A stretch of 64,000 nucleotides of DNA from Hymenobacter properus (GTDB lineage: Bacteria > Bacteroidota > Bacteroidia > Cytophagales > Hymenobacteraceae): contig NZ_JADQDP010000004.1 in assembly GCF_015694735.1 (NCBI RefSeq), forward strand, positions 434,001 to 498,000, given 5' to 3'. The number at the start of each line of letters is the position of its first letter. The first letter of the stretch is position 1. The notes beneath the pieces were generated by a model. That model was not told the DNA's origin. It did no database searches and saw nothing but the letters and a program-made list of their open reading frames with translations. Shown here piece by piece: positions 33,281-41,417 of this stretch. A program made the translations under genes and the position numbers.

Positions 33281-33571
33281 TTAGCGGCGGCCGTGGCCAT
33301 CGTAGCGGTGCTGGGCTTCCCAGCGGGCGCGTTCGGCGGCGCGCTGCTGCTCGGCGCGGCGCTGGGCTTCGAGGCGGGCGCGCTCGGCGGCGAGGCGTTG
33401 CTGTTCCCGTTGGGCGGCTTCGCGGCGGGCCCGCTCAATGGCCCGTTCGCGCTCAATGCGGGCCAGTTCGCGGCGGTCTTTGATGGGAGGATAAGTGGCG
33501 GCCGTGGCCGAAGAAGCAGTGGCAGCAAACAGGCCGAGGGCGGCGACGAACGAAAAAAGCTTGGTTTTCAT
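33281..33571 (-). CDS. Small secreted Arg/Glu-rich coiled-coil protein
   Basis: A protein of 96 residues. A signal peptide (about 1-24, ending in ATAA) is followed by almost pure Arg/Ala/Glu/Gln heptad-like sequence (RELARIERERAIERARREAA and onwards), a predicted single charged helix. The end is RYDGHGRR. No family is recognised. It is probably periplasmic, and a terminator follows directly. Confidence 0.6.
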   Translation of the reverse strand: MKTKLFSFVAALGLFAATASSATAATYPPIKDRRELARIERERAIERARREAAQREQQRLAAERARLEAQRRAEQQRAAERARWEAQHRYDGHGRR

Positions 33572-33791
33572 GGCAGTGGTTTTTTAAAGGGTGATGCGCT
33601 GTGATGAGTGTTTAAGCGCTTGTCTATCCCTTTGCAACGCCTGTGCCACGAGCCAGGGGCATAGGCTGCTCTCCGGCGTTTCACCGCCGAACCGGCCCGG
33701 ATTATCGGCTGGCCTGGATGTTTCCCCTACCAAATCCGGTCGGCATGCGAAGACGCGCCAGCAAGAAAACCGCTGCGCGCAGCCCGCCGGG

Positions 33792-34142
33792 CTACTTTTT
33801 CAGCGGGTCGTGGCCCCAGTTCATCAGCGAATAGCGCCAGGCAGAGGTTTCCACGTCCTTTTGGTGGTGCGGGCCCTGAGCCGAGTGGCGCGCCACGTAG
33901 CTGTGCACCTTGTGCATGTGGGCCTCGTCGTCGGGCGTGAGGTCGGCCTTTTTCTTGTGCAGTATTTCGACGATGCGCTCGCCGGAGTGGTGGCCGATGC
34001 TCTGGCCGTCGCCGCTGTCCTGGCCCACCGACTTGGATTCGTCGGTTTTGAGCCATTTCTCCAGCTCGCTGGCGGTCATGTTCACGTCTTGTTTGAAGGC
34101 CGCGTAAACGTCGGCGGGTTCGGAGTGCTTGGCAGTGGCCAT
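33792..34142 (-). CDS. DUF3140 family protein
   Basis: A protein of 116 residues, hydrophilic and His-rich. DVYAAFKQDVNMTASELEKWL at the N-terminus and ILHKKKADLTPDDEAHMHKV in the middle, with VHSYVARHSAQ, match DUF3140. These are small cytoplasmic proteins often called DNA-binding, though the function is not established. Confidence 0.75.
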   Translation of the reverse strand: MATAKHSEPADVYAAFKQDVNMTASELEKWLKTDESKSVGQDSGDGQSIGHHSGERIVEILHKKKADLTPDDEAHMHKVHSYVARHSAQGPHHQKDVETSAWRYSLMNWGHDPLKK

Positions 34143-34232
34143 AATGCTGAAACGGTTTGAAATGTGGAAGGCTTACCGTTGAGCATACTGTACTGCGCGC
34201 CAGGGGGTTGCCGGCGGCTTGGGGTGGGCCAT

Positions 34233-34265
34233 AAAAAAGCCCCGTCAGTAGCTGACGGGGCTTCT
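34233..34265. terminator. Stock terminator variant
   Basis: AAAAAAGCCCCGTCAG, loop TAG, CTGACGGGGCTTCTT. The stem carries a compensated change (GTCAG/CTGAC for GCCAG/CTGGC). It lies 29 bases before the stop of the minus-strand gene at 34294. Confidence 0.85.
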
Positions 34266-34293
34266 TGGGGCTCCAACGCACGGGGCGCTGGTG

Positions 34294-34665
34294 CTAGTTA
34301 CCGTCATGCGCCATGGGCGGGCAGCGCGGAAGCCCCTCCTCAAGGCAGGTGATGTTGGCCCGCGCGCTGCCTGCCGCATCGGTGGGCGGGTTGGTTTGCG
34401 AATAGCCGATGTGGAGCACCTGCCCTTCGGCTTGATGCGGCTGATAAGCCGCCCACAGGGGCCCGGTGGGGTGCAGGCGGGTGCCGTCGGCCAGTTCCAG
34501 GGTGGTGTGTTCGGTGGCACACACGGCCGTCATGCCGTAGCACAGGCGCACGGTGGCGTAGGTGCCGCAGGGCGCTTCGGGCGCTATGTCGGTTTTGGCG
34601 GTGCAGCCGGTCAGGAGGCCTGCCGCGGCCAGCACGGCCACCGGAAAAAGGGGAAAAAGGCGCAT
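34294..34665 (-). CDS. Small lipoprotein of unknown function
   Basis: A protein of 123 residues. The signal peptide MRLFPLFPVAVLAAAGLLTG is followed by the lipobox Cys (LTGC). The mature part has several cysteines (PCGTYATVRLCYG, AVCATEHTTLELADG, ITCLEEGLPRCPPM) that could form disulfides. No family is recognised. The ATG at 34665 starts the lipoprotein signal; an upstream in-frame ATG is less fitting. Confidence 0.65.
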   Translation of the reverse strand: MRLFPLFPVAVLAAAGLLTGCTAKTDIAPEAPCGTYATVRLCYGMTAVCATEHTTLELADGTRLHPTGPLWAAYQPHQAEGQVLHIGYSQTNPPTDAAGSARANITCLEEGLPRCPPMAHDGN

Positions 34666-34742
34666 ATGGCAACGAAATGAAAGGTAAAACCTGCGGAGCA
34701 ACAGCCCCTGTCGCAGCCCTGACCGGCAAGACAGCAGCGGGG

Positions 34743-34775
34743 TTGCGCGGGACTCCGCGCGTGGGCCTACTTTTG
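34743..34775 (+). promoter_or_regulatory. Promoter (TTG-N22-TACTTTTG)
   Basis: TTG at 34743-34745 and TACTTTTG at 34768-34775 match the -33/-7 form of Bacteroidota. The ATG of the VOC gene is 25 bases after the -7 element. Confidence 0.5.
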
Positions 34776-34799
34776 CCGGCGTACCTCACCTTGCTGCCG

Positions 34800-35162
34800 A
34801 TGGCCACCGTCAAACCCATCCTTCGCATTTTCGACTACGACAAAGCCCGGACGTTTTACCTCGACTGGCTGGGCTTTCACCTCGACTGGGAGCACCGGCC
34901 CGCCGACAGCCCAGCCTACCTGCAAATCAGCCGCGGCGACGTGACGCTGCACCTCTCCGAGCACCACGGCGACTGCTCGCCGGGCGCCCGGGTGTTCATC
35001 GACGACTTTGAGCACCTCGCCGCATTCCATCAGCAGCTCCTGGCCCAGGACTATAAATACAACCGGCCGGGCCTCGACACCCCCTTTTACGACCCCACGG
35101 CCCTGGAAATGACCGTGACCGACCCCTTCGGCAACCGCCTCACGTTTGTGGAGCGGCGGTAG
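34800..35162 (+). CDS. VOC-family protein (bleomycin-resistance-like)
   Basis: A protein of 120 residues. ILRIFDYDKARTFYLDWLGF opens the fold, HLSEHHGDCSPGARVFIDDF is the middle strand, and LEMTVTDPFGNRLTFVER the end with the usual Asn/Phe-Val-Glu. It resembles glyoxalase-superfamily proteins annotated as bleomycin resistance proteins, which bind drugs as dimers. Real substrate unknown. Confidence 0.8.
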   Translation: MATVKPILRIFDYDKARTFYLDWLGFHLDWEHRPADSPAYLQISRGDVTLHLSEHHGDCSPGARVFIDDFEHLAAFHQQLLAQDYKYNRPGLDTPFYDPTALEMTVTDPFGNRLTFVERR

Positions 35163-35275
35163 CGCACGGCCCGTATACAACGCAGCCGGCGCGGACATCC
35201 CGCACTTTCGCCTGTCGCCCCCGCCGCCCAGCAGCAGCTGTAGCCCGCGCGCCCGGGCGGGTCGTTTCGCCCCCT

Positions 35276-35347
35276 GGCACCATTGGGGTGCGCAGCGCGC
35301 CCGGCGTGGGTAGCCTTTTCACGGTGCGGCTGCCCACAGGCGCCTGA
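35276..35347 (+). pseudogene. Remnant of a histidine-kinase C-terminus
   Basis: The frame ending at 35347 reads GTIGVRSAPGVGSLFTVRLP followed by TGA and a stop. This is the last ATPase strand pair of histidine kinases (GGTIxVxSxPGxGSxFTVxLP). The G1 and G2 boxes and all domains before are missing, and upstream codons in this frame do not look like a kinase. It lies 34 bases before a single-domain response regulator, so a kinase-regulator pair may have lost its kinase here. Confidence 0.45.
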
Positions 35348-35380
35348 ACCCGGCCGGGCGGTCTCGCGTAGGCCACAGCT

Positions 35381-35800
35381 ATGCCCAAACTTACCAGCGT
35401 GTTGCTGGTCGACGACGACCCAACGAATAATTTCCTCAACGAGCGCCTGCTCAAGCGCCTCGACGTGGCCGAAAACATCGTAGTAGCGGCCAATGGCCAG
35501 GATGCGCTGGCCGTGCTGCAGCAGGCCAGCCAGGGCGCGCAGCCCAGCTACCCGTCCCTGATTCTGCTCGATATTCAAATGCCCATCATGAACGGCATCG
35601 AGTTTTTGCAGGCGTTTCAGCATCTCTCGCCGGCCCAGCGGCACGCCACCACCGTGGTGGTGCTCACCACTTCCATGGATGCGCGCGACCTCAACCGCCT
35701 CGACGGCCTGCCGGCTGCCGGCTGCATCAACAAGCCCCTCACCGCCGAGAAGGTGGACACTCTGCTCCAGCTGCACTACCAGCGCCAGCGCCCCTGCTGA
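35381..35800 (+). CDS. Single-domain response regulator
   Basis: A CheY-like receiver of 139 residues with no output domain. The acidic pocket is in LLVDDDPTN (residues 8-16), the phospho-acceptor is Asp64 in LLDIQMPIMNG, with Thr96 (VVVLTTSMD) and Lys118 (INKPLT). Such receivers with LLVDDD and NxxN near the start pair with hybrid kinases in Bacteroidota. Only a kinase remnant is adjacent, so the partner must be elsewhere. Confidence 0.9.
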   Translation: MPKLTSVLLVDDDPTNNFLNERLLKRLDVAENIVVAANGQDALAVLQQASQGAQPSYPSLILLDIQMPIMNGIEFLQAFQHLSPAQRHATTVVVLTTSMDARDLNRLDGLPAAGCINKPLTAEKVDTLLQLHYQRQRPC

Positions 35801-35841
35801 GGGATGGCGTCATGCCGCGCGCAGTCGTCGCGCTTCTGTTG

Positions 35842-35898
35842 CGCCTTTGTCATCCTGAGCATCCTGCTTTACGCGGAATGCTCAGGATGACAAAGGCG
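35842..35898. repeat. Perfect 21-bp palindrome acting as terminator
   Basis: Arms at 35842-35862 and 35878-35898 pair perfectly; the left arm begins CGCCTTTGTCATCCTGAGCA. A run of six T follows on the plus strand. TGTCATCCTGAGC links it to the repeat at 48833. It stands between the convergent receiver and serpin genes, so it probably ends both. Confidence 0.8.
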
Positions 35899-35914
35899 TT
35901 TTTTATTGCCCCGC

Positions 35915-37156
35915 TTAAGGGTTCATCAGCTGCCCGATGAACAAGATAGCGCCCGACGATTTTTCGCGGATAAGAAACAGGAAGGGCCGGTTGAGCATCG
36001 TGGGCGAGGGCACCGACGTGGTAACCGCGCCCACCGACGTGACGGCGGCCGCCTCGGTGCCTTCCTCGTTCACTTCCAGGTAGGTCTTGTGCTTCACCTC
36101 GCTGATGAATAAGGTGCTGGGGCCGCCGTCGAGCATGCGGCTGAAGTTGGCCTGGGGCGTAAACGCCTCGCTCATGCCCAACTGCTTGAGCATGTCGTTC
36201 AGCTGGTTTTCGTAGGCAAACTTGAACTTGGGCACGCGCAGCTCCAGGCCGGTCGAGTCGGCCGCCGCCAGCCAGGTGCTGAGTTGGGTGCGGGTGAGGC
36301 GGCTGGCCACACTGGCGAGCGTGCTTTGCCCCTGCGGCACCACAAACGTCATGCTGAAGCGGCGGTTGCCGTAGGGCAGGTCGATGACCTGCTGCTGGGC
36401 ATCCTGGTAGCGGCGGTAGCGGCCGGTGGTCAGGCTCATGAAGTCAGCGTTGACCGAAGTGCCGTTTTCCAGATAAAAGGGGGCCGGGCGGGTGTTTTGG
36501 GGGTTGAAGCGGTAGGTCCAGGCGCCCTTGAAATAGAGGGCGTTTATCAGGTACATCACGTCGTTGGCCGTGGTGCTGTTGAGGATGGTGGAAATCTTCC
36601 CGCGCGTTTGGGTATTCACCCAATCGTTGATTGTCGTGGTCGTAGCCGGCACGCCAAACGTGACGGGCCGCACCGTGGCGCCGAAATACTGCTGGTTGGC
36701 CTGCACAAACGGCGCCTGCAGCCGGTACTGCTGCCCATACCAAATAGAGTTGCCCGTGGTAAAAGTCACCTGTGGGTCGAGCCCGCCCAGCAGCGCAAAC
36801 AGGCTTTGGTAAGCCTCGTTGATTTCGACATCGGTGAGCGGCTGGAAGCCCAGCGTTTGCTTCATGGCGGCCTTGGTGCTGCCGTCGGCGCCGTTGTAGG
36901 CCATGGTGATGGCGGCCGAAATGCTCAGCGGCGAAATGCACATGTTATCGGCCGGGGCGGCCGTGCGCAGCTTGTCGAAAGCCTGAAAAGCGAAGTCGTT
37001 GGCGCTGCTCACCGTGCTGCGCTCGGCGCTGGTGAGCGGGCGCGTGGGCTGGGCCACGGGGTCGGGAGCCGCTACATCGTGCTTCTGGCAAGCGGTGAAA
37101 AGCAAGGCGCCGGCCAGCAGGCCCAGCAGGGCAGGTTTGGGGGTGAAGGTGACCAT
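35915..37156 (-). CDS. Serpin (serine-protease inhibitor) lipoprotein
   Basis: A protein of 413 residues. The signal ends in a lipobox (FTAC), giving Cys22 as anchor. The serpin fold is clear: NMCISPLSISAAITMAYNGA, NSIWYGQQYRL, YLINALYFKGAWTYRF, FSMTFVVPQGQ, EVKHKTYLEVNEEGTEAAAV and NRPFLFLIREKSSGAILFIG. The hinge EEGTEAAAV has the small residues needed for loop insertion, so it is probably inhibitory. By hinge numbering P1-P1' falls near T-S in AVTTSVPS. It might shield surface proteins from proteases; the target is unknown. Confidence 0.92.
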   Translation of the reverse strand: MVTFTPKPALLGLLAGALLFTACQKHDVAAPDPVAQPTRPLTSAERSTVSSANDFAFQAFDKLRTAAPADNMCISPLSISAAITMAYNGADGSTKAAMKQTLGFQPLTDVEINEAYQSLFALLGGLDPQVTFTTGNSIWYGQQYRLQAPFVQANQQYFGATVRPVTFGVPATTTTINDWVNTQTRGKISTILNSTTANDVMYLINALYFKGAWTYRFNPQNTRPAPFYLENGTSVNADFMSLTTGRYRRYQDAQQQVIDLPYGNRRFSMTFVVPQGQSTLASVASRLTRTQLSTWLAAADSTGLELRVPKFKFAYENQLNDMLKQLGMSEAFTPQANFSRMLDGGPSTLFISEVKHKTYLEVNEEGTEAAAVTSVGAVTTSVPSPTMLNRPFLFLIREKSSGAILFIGQLMNP

Positions 37157-37752
37157 AAAGCAGAAAAAAATTAAACGGTGTGCAGAACAGGTAATGCCCG
37201 TACGCCTGACCGGCGGTGGGGCCAGCCGGTTGCACTGGGCCCCTGCCTATGCAGCTAAACGCTTGTTTCTGCCTCTTTTACCCGTGTTGAAGCCCAAACC
37301 AGCCTCTAATAATGAAGCGTCTAAAAAAAGTTTTCGCGGGCGTGTAACGTTCGCCGACATCGGCGGTATCCACATTCGAAAGCTCCCCAGGCAACCCGCC
37401 GCACCATCGGCGCATCTTTAGGACAACGGTTACGATTTGATACTCTCGCCTCCCGCTACCCTGGCTTTTTCCGTCAATCTGACTCCCTCCACCTCAGCCC
37501 CCACGCGCTTCTCCTACCACGAAGCTTCTTATTGAAGATTTTTAAGTAAAATTTTCACGCTGATAATCAACCACTAACGGACATAACAATATGAAAACAG
37601 TAATTTAATTGAAACAGTACCTTGCTTTACAAAGTACCTACCATACATTTGTACTGTTCGTCGCACAGTACTATAAGCCGCCCCTCTTCTCCTCCTACCT
37701 GCCCCACCTTTTTCTGCAAAATTTTCATCCTCACCTTTTTTCTGTAAGTACC
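37157..37752. other. Long intergenic region with a promoter at its right end
   Basis: The 596 bases between divergent genes hold no gene with family character. The part from about 37430 on is AT-rich. The only clear element is the promoter at 37622-37651. Confidence 0.5.
37622..37651 (+). promoter_or_regulatory. Promoter (TTG-N19-TACATTTG)
   Basis: TTG at 37622-37624, a 19-base spacer, and TACATTTG at 37644-37651, an exact TAnnTTTG match. A start near 37657 would give a leader of about 95 bases to the ATG at 37753. Confidence 0.65.
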
Positions 37753-38208
37753 ATGAAACGTTCCTTCTCCCTCCGCCCCGCCCAGCAACTGACTGGCGCC
37801 ACCACCTCCACTTCGGCTCTGCGGGCCTTGCTGCTCGGCGGCCTGGCCGTGCTGGGCACCGCCGGCGCTGCCCTGGCCCAGGATGCCCCCTCGGTGAAAG
37901 CCAAGCAGGCCGACGGCCAAGCCCTGTGGCTCACCGTTGAAAACCCCAAGCAGGACCGCATGCGCCTGGATGTGGTGTGCCTGACGCACGATACCTGCCT
38001 GATGACCGAAACCAACCGCAAGCCCTCCTACGGCAGCCAGCTGAACTTCCGCGACGTGCCGGCCGGCAAATACGCCGTGATGCTGCGCGTGGGCCGCGAG
38101 CACTACCGCTACAACGTGGAGGTGCGCAAAGGCCAGGAAACCACCATCTCGGTGCCCGAACTGACGCCCGCCCAAACCCCGGAAGTGGTGGCCTCGGCCA
38201 CCCGCTAA
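37753..38208 (+). CDS. Secreted protein of unknown function
   Basis: A protein of 151 residues. A long N-terminal signal region (charged start, then LRALLLGGLAVLGTAGAALA, cut before QDAPS) is followed by a small beta-rich domain: LWLTVENPKQDRMRLDVVCL, YGSQLNFRDVPAGKYAVMLR, HYRYNVEVRKGQETTISV. It has the look of a small immunoglobulin-like or DUF-type periplasmic domain with two cysteines, VVCLTHDTC. No family is named. It has its own promoter and terminator. Confidence 0.65.
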   Translation: MKRSFSLRPAQQLTGATTSTSALRALLLGGLAVLGTAGAALAQDAPSVKAKQADGQALWLTVENPKQDRMRLDVVCLTHDTCLMTETNRKPSYGSQLNFRDVPAGKYAVMLRVGREHYRYNVEVRKGQETTISVPELTPAQTPEVVASATR

Positions 38209-38258
38209 CCGCTCCAATCCAAGCGGTGGGCTTAGCGACGAGGCCCGCCGCCGCATGT

Positions 38259-38318
38259 GATTCGGCCCCCGACGACGCAGTGCCTTGCACTGCGCTGCCG
38301 GGGGCCGAGTCGTTTTTT
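38259..38318. terminator. Strong hairpin terminator
   Basis: Arms GATTCGGCCCCCG and CGGGGGCCGAGTC, with an inner stem CGCAGTG/CACTGCG, followed by six T. It ends the gene at 37753 and, on the other strand, may end the gene at 38329. Confidence 0.85.
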
Positions 38319-38328
38319 ACGGCACCTG

Positions 38329-39318
38329 CTACGCCGCCAGCGCCGGCGCTTTGCGGCTGTACCGCTCTCGGTAGGCCAGCGGCGACACACCCGTGAGGCG
38401 CTTGAACAGCGTACGGAAGGCCTTGGTGTCGGAGTAGCCCACCGAGTACATCACCTCGTTCACGTTTTCCTGCGACGATTCGAGGCTCATCTTGGCGGCC
38501 TCAATTTTCACGCGCTGGATGTACTCGGCCACGGTGTTGCTGGTGGCTTTCTTGAAGCGGCGCTCAAAATTGCGGCGGCTCAGGCAGCTCACCGCGGCCA
38601 GGTCGTCGACCGTCAATTTATCGGCAAAGTGCTGCTCGATGAATTCCTGCGTCTTTTTGATGGGCGCATCGGCGTGGTCTTTCTGGCCCTGGAAGATGAC
38701 GAAGGGCGACTGGCTGCGGCGCCCGAAATCAATCTGAAACACCTTGGCGCAGCACACGGCCAGGTCGCGGCTCACGTATTTCTCGATGAGGTAGAGCACT
38801 AGGTTGAGGTAGGAATAGGCCCCGCCGCTGCTGTAGAGGCCCTGCTCGTCGGTGATGACCTGCTCGGGCACGAGCTGCACGGCCGGATACATGGCCGCAA
38901 ACTGCTGGGTGGCCAGCCAGTGAGTGGCGCACTTGCGGCCGTCGACCAAGCCCGTGGCCGCCAGGATGAACGCGCCCAGGCACAGGCTGGCCACTTCGGC
39001 GCCGGCCGCGTGCTGTTGCCGTATCCAGGGCACAAAGGGCGCGTTGAGGGCCACGGCTTCGGCCAGGTCGCCGTGCGGGGCCGGGATGATGATGAGGTCG
39101 GTGCGGAAGTCTTCGGCAATGGTGCGGTGGGCATGCAGCGTGAACAGGCCCTGGTTGAAGGTCTTATCGCGGGTGAGGCCGACCAGCTCAATCTGGAAGG
39201 CCGGCGCTTGCCCGGCACCCGCCAGAAAGTCATTCACCTGGCTCAGCACCTTGTGCGGCCCCTCGATGCTGCCTACCACCGCCTCGCCGGCCGGCACCAG
39301 AATAGAAACGTGCTTCAT
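38329..39318 (-). CDS. GlxA-like regulator (DJ-1/PfpI domain + AraC HTH)
   Basis: A protein of 329 residues. Residues 1-185 are a DJ-1/PfpI-type domain (HVSILVPAGEAVVGSIEGP, DLIIIPAPHGDL, VASLCLGAFILAATGLVDGR) with the nucleophile-elbow Cys in SLCLGAF. Residues about 220-320 are an AraC double HTH (VDDLAAVSCLSRRNFERRFK, VNEVMYSVGYSDTKAFRTLF, RLTGVSPLAYRERY). It lies divergent to the DoxX gene and may regulate the DoxX-VOC-RibD-VOC run. Confidence 0.9.
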   Translation of the reverse strand: MKHVSILVPAGEAVVGSIEGPHKVLSQVNDFLAGAGQAPAFQIELVGLTRDKTFNQGLFTLHAHRTIAEDFRTDLIIIPAPHGDLAEAVALNAPFVPWIRQQHAAGAEVASLCLGAFILAATGLVDGRKCATHWLATQQFAAMYPAVQLVPEQVITDEQGLYSSGGAYSYLNLVLYLIEKYVSRDLAVCCAKVFQIDFGRRSQSPFVIFQGQKDHADAPIKKTQEFIEQHFADKLTVDDLAAVSCLSRRNFERRFKKATSNTVAEYIQRVKIEAAKMSLESSQENVNEVMYSVGYSDTKAFRTLFKRLTGVSPLAYRERYSRKAPALAA

Positions 39319-39322
39319 AGCC

Positions 39323-39330
39323 CAAATGTA
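39323..39330 (-). promoter_or_regulatory. -7 element (TACATTTG) touching the GlxA-like start codon
   Basis: On the minus strand TACATTTG occupies 39330-39323, only 4 bases before the ATG at 39318. A start point 5-7 bases on would fall on the ATG, so a leaderless mRNA is possible, or the true start codon is an ATG further inside. Confidence 0.35.
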
Positions 39331-39379
39331 GGCAGCAGGCTGCCGCATTCCACCCTGTATTTGGGCACAATTACCCCCC

Positions 39380-39409
39380 TTGCATCCTTATGCTTTGCTA
39401 ATACCTTTG
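39380..39409 (+). promoter_or_regulatory. Promoter (TTG-N19-TACCTTTG)
   Basis: TTG at 39380-39382, 19-base spacer, TACCTTTG at 39402-39409, both exact. It lies 77 bases before the ATG of the DoxX-like gene. Confidence 0.65.
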
Positions 39410-39486
39410 CTAAACCAGTTAGGCAATCAAATTTTTAGCATTTGCCGCGCCGGTCCCGCATTTTTCACCTCAAAAAAACTTTCGCC

Positions 39487-39924
39487 ATGACGCTCCGCAC
39501 CACCGCCCGCTTCTATTGGACGCTCACCATCCTCTTCTGCCTCATGATGCTGGCCGATGGCGTGGCCGGCCTGCTGCACGAGCAAAACGGCGTGGCCGCC
39601 ATGCGGCAGCTCGGCTACCCGGTGTTTATCATGGACATCACGGGGGCGGCCAAAATCCTCGGCGCCCTGGCCCTGCTCCAGAACAAGTACCGCACGCTCA
39701 AGGAGTGGGCTTTCGCAGGCTTCGTGTTCGACTTTGCTGGGGCGGCAGCCTCGGTGCTGTTTGCCGGCATGGGTGCGGCGGCCGCCATTCCGGCGCTGGT
39801 GATGCTGGCGGTGGTGCTGGGGCTGTATTTCCTCTGGAAGCGCTACCTCATTGGCCGCAGCCTTGCAGCCAGCACGCCGGAAGCAGAAGTAGCGCTTCCT
39901 GAGCCGGTTGCGGCCGCGCTGTAA
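39487..39924 (+). CDS. DoxX-like family membrane protein
   Basis: A protein of 145 residues with four membrane segments: FYWTLTILFCLMMLADGVAG, ITGAAKILGALALL, AFAGFVFDFAGAAASVLFAG and IPALVMLAVVLGLYFLW. The LGYP and GAAKILG motifs fit the DoxX-like (DoxX_2) family. These inner-membrane proteins are linked to redox or quinone chemistry, but the role is not fixed. It starts a run of four plus-strand genes. Confidence 0.8.
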   Translation: MTLRTTARFYWTLTILFCLMMLADGVAGLLHEQNGVAAMRQLGYPVFIMDITGAAKILGALALLQNKYRTLKEWAFAGFVFDFAGAAASVLFAGMGAAAAIPALVMLAVVLGLYFLWKRYLIGRSLAASTPEAEVALPEPVAAAL

Positions 39925-40029
39925 TCGGGCCAACTGCCATCCTGTCGCAGCAAGGTCATACCCGGCTGCTCCTCTCTTTTCAATTTCATTCAGAATCCTC
40001 CATTTTCAAACCCCAAACCCTCCAACCCC

Positions 40030-40488
40030 ATGGCACTCCTCAGCCCCCACATCGCATTTCCCAACGGCACCTGCCGCGAAGCCCTCTCCTTCTACCAAAG
40101 CTGCCTTGGCGGCGAGCTCAAGCTGATGCGCGTGGGCGATTCGGCCATGTGCGACCAAATGCCCGCCGACGCTCAGGACAAGATTATGCACGGCACCCTG
40201 ACAACCGGCCAATTTGTGCTCATGGCCTGCGACGCCCTGGACCCGCGCAGCCCCTACGCCCCCGGCAACAACATTGCCATGTGCCTGAACTGCAGCAGCG
40301 ACGAGGAAATCAACACCCTTTACGCGGCGCTGAGCGAGGGCGGCACCGTCGTCGACCCCTTGAACGACATGTTCTGGGGCGGCAAGTTCGGCACGCTCAT
40401 CGACCGCTTTGGTACGGAGTGGATGCTCAATTTCGACAAGGCTGCGAGCGTGGCACAGCTCACGTTTGAACGCGCCGAAAACCTATGA
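40030..40488 (+). CDS. PhnB-like VOC protein
   Basis: A protein of 152 residues. SPHIAFPNGTCREALSFYQS is the PhnB-type opening, followed by HGTLTTGQFVLMACDAL, GNNIAMCLNCSSDEEINTLY and DMFWGGKFGTLIDRFGTEWM. Relatives are annotated PhnB or 3-demethylubiquinone methyltransferase-like, but their activity is generally unknown. Its stop overlaps the next start (ATGA), so the two are translationally coupled. Confidence 0.85.
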   Translation: MALLSPHIAFPNGTCREALSFYQSCLGGELKLMRVGDSAMCDQMPADAQDKIMHGTLTTGQFVLMACDALDPRSPYAPGNNIAMCLNCSSDEEINTLYAALSEGGTVVDPLNDMFWGGKFGTLIDRFGTEWMLNFDKAASVAQLTFERAENL

Positions 40489-41018
40489 GCAAAGTAATAG
40501 CCGCCGAATACCTGACGCTGGACGGCGTGATGGAAAGCCCGGCCTGGACGGCGCCCTATTTCAACGACGAGCTGGGCGAGTTTCAGGGCGAGCTCATGGC
40601 CTCCTGCGACGCCCTGTTGCTGGGCCGCCTCACCTACGAGGCCTTTGCCGGTGCCTGGCCCCACATGCCCGATGCCCCCGGGGCCGCCCGCATGAACAGC
40701 CTGCCCAAATACGTGGCTTCGCGCACGCTGCAAACGGCCGAATGGAACGCCCAAATCATTGAGGGCAATGTGGGCGCCGCCGTGGCCCGCCTCAAACGCG
40801 AGCCCGGCCAAAACCTGCTCATCTACGGCAGCGCCCAACTGGTGGAATACCTGCGCCAGCACAGCCTGATTGACGAATACCGCCTCATGGTGTTTCCGGT
40901 GGTGCTGGGCAGCGGCAAGCGCCTGTTTGCCGAAGCGCCGACGAACTTCAAGCTAAAATCGTCGCATACTACCAGCACGGGCGTGCTGGTGCTCACCTAC
41001 CAATCGGCCACTGCCTAA
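40485..41018 (+). CDS. Dihydrofolate reductase/RibD C-terminal family protein
   Basis: A protein of 177 residues. IAAEYLTLDGVMESPAW, DALLLGRLTYEAFAGAW, KYVASRTL, LLIYGSAQLVEYLRQHSLID and RLMVFPVVLGSGKRLF are the hallmarks of the RibD_C/DHFR superfamily, NADPH-dependent reductases of unknown substrate often found with VOC proteins. It overlaps the upstream VOC gene by 4 bases and is 6 bases from the next one. Confidence 0.88.
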   Translation: MSKVIAAEYLTLDGVMESPAWTAPYFNDELGEFQGELMASCDALLLGRLTYEAFAGAWPHMPDAPGAARMNSLPKYVASRTLQTAEWNAQIIEGNVGAAVARLKREPGQNLLIYGSAQLVEYLRQHSLIDEYRLMVFPVVLGSGKRLFAEAPTNFKLKSSHTTSTGVLVLTYQSATA

Positions 41019-41024
41019 GTTTTT

Positions 41025-41402
41025 ATGGACCTGAAACTAGAACTCATTCCCGTGCCGGTAGCCGACATCGACCGCGCCAAGCAATTCTACACCCAGCAAG
41101 TCGGCTTCCGGCTCGACCACGACGTGCGGCCCGGCGGCCCGGTACGGGTGGTGCAGCTCACGCCGCCCGGCTCGGGTTGCTCCATTGTGCTGGCCGAGGG
41201 CCTAGCGGGCCTGGCCATGCCAGCGGGCTCGCTGCGCGGCCTGCACCTGGTGGTAGCCGACATCGTGGCCGCCCGCGCCGAACTGGCCGGCCGGGGCGTG
41301 CCGATGGGGGCGGTTCAGGACATGGGCGGCATCAAGTTTTCCGCTTTCAAAGACCCCGACGGCAATACCTGGACCTTGCAGGAGATTCCAGGCCGGAAGT
41401 AA
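41025..41402 (+). CDS. VOC-family protein
   Basis: A protein of 125 residues. LELIPVPVADIDRAKQFYTQ and VGFRLDHDV open the fold, VVQLTPPGSGCSIVLAEGL follows, GLHLVVADIVAARAELAGRG starts the second half, and FKDPDGNTWTLQEIP closes it with the ligand Glu. It is the last gene of the DoxX-VOC-RibD-VOC run, followed by a palindromic repeat. Confidence 0.85.
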   Translation: MDLKLELIPVPVADIDRAKQFYTQQVGFRLDHDVRPGGPVRVVQLTPPGSGCSIVLAEGLAGLAMPAGSLRGLHLVVADIVAARAELAGRGVPMGAVQDMGGIKFSAFKDPDGNTWTLQEIPGRK

Positions 41403-41417
41403 CAGAAAGTCAAGAAT

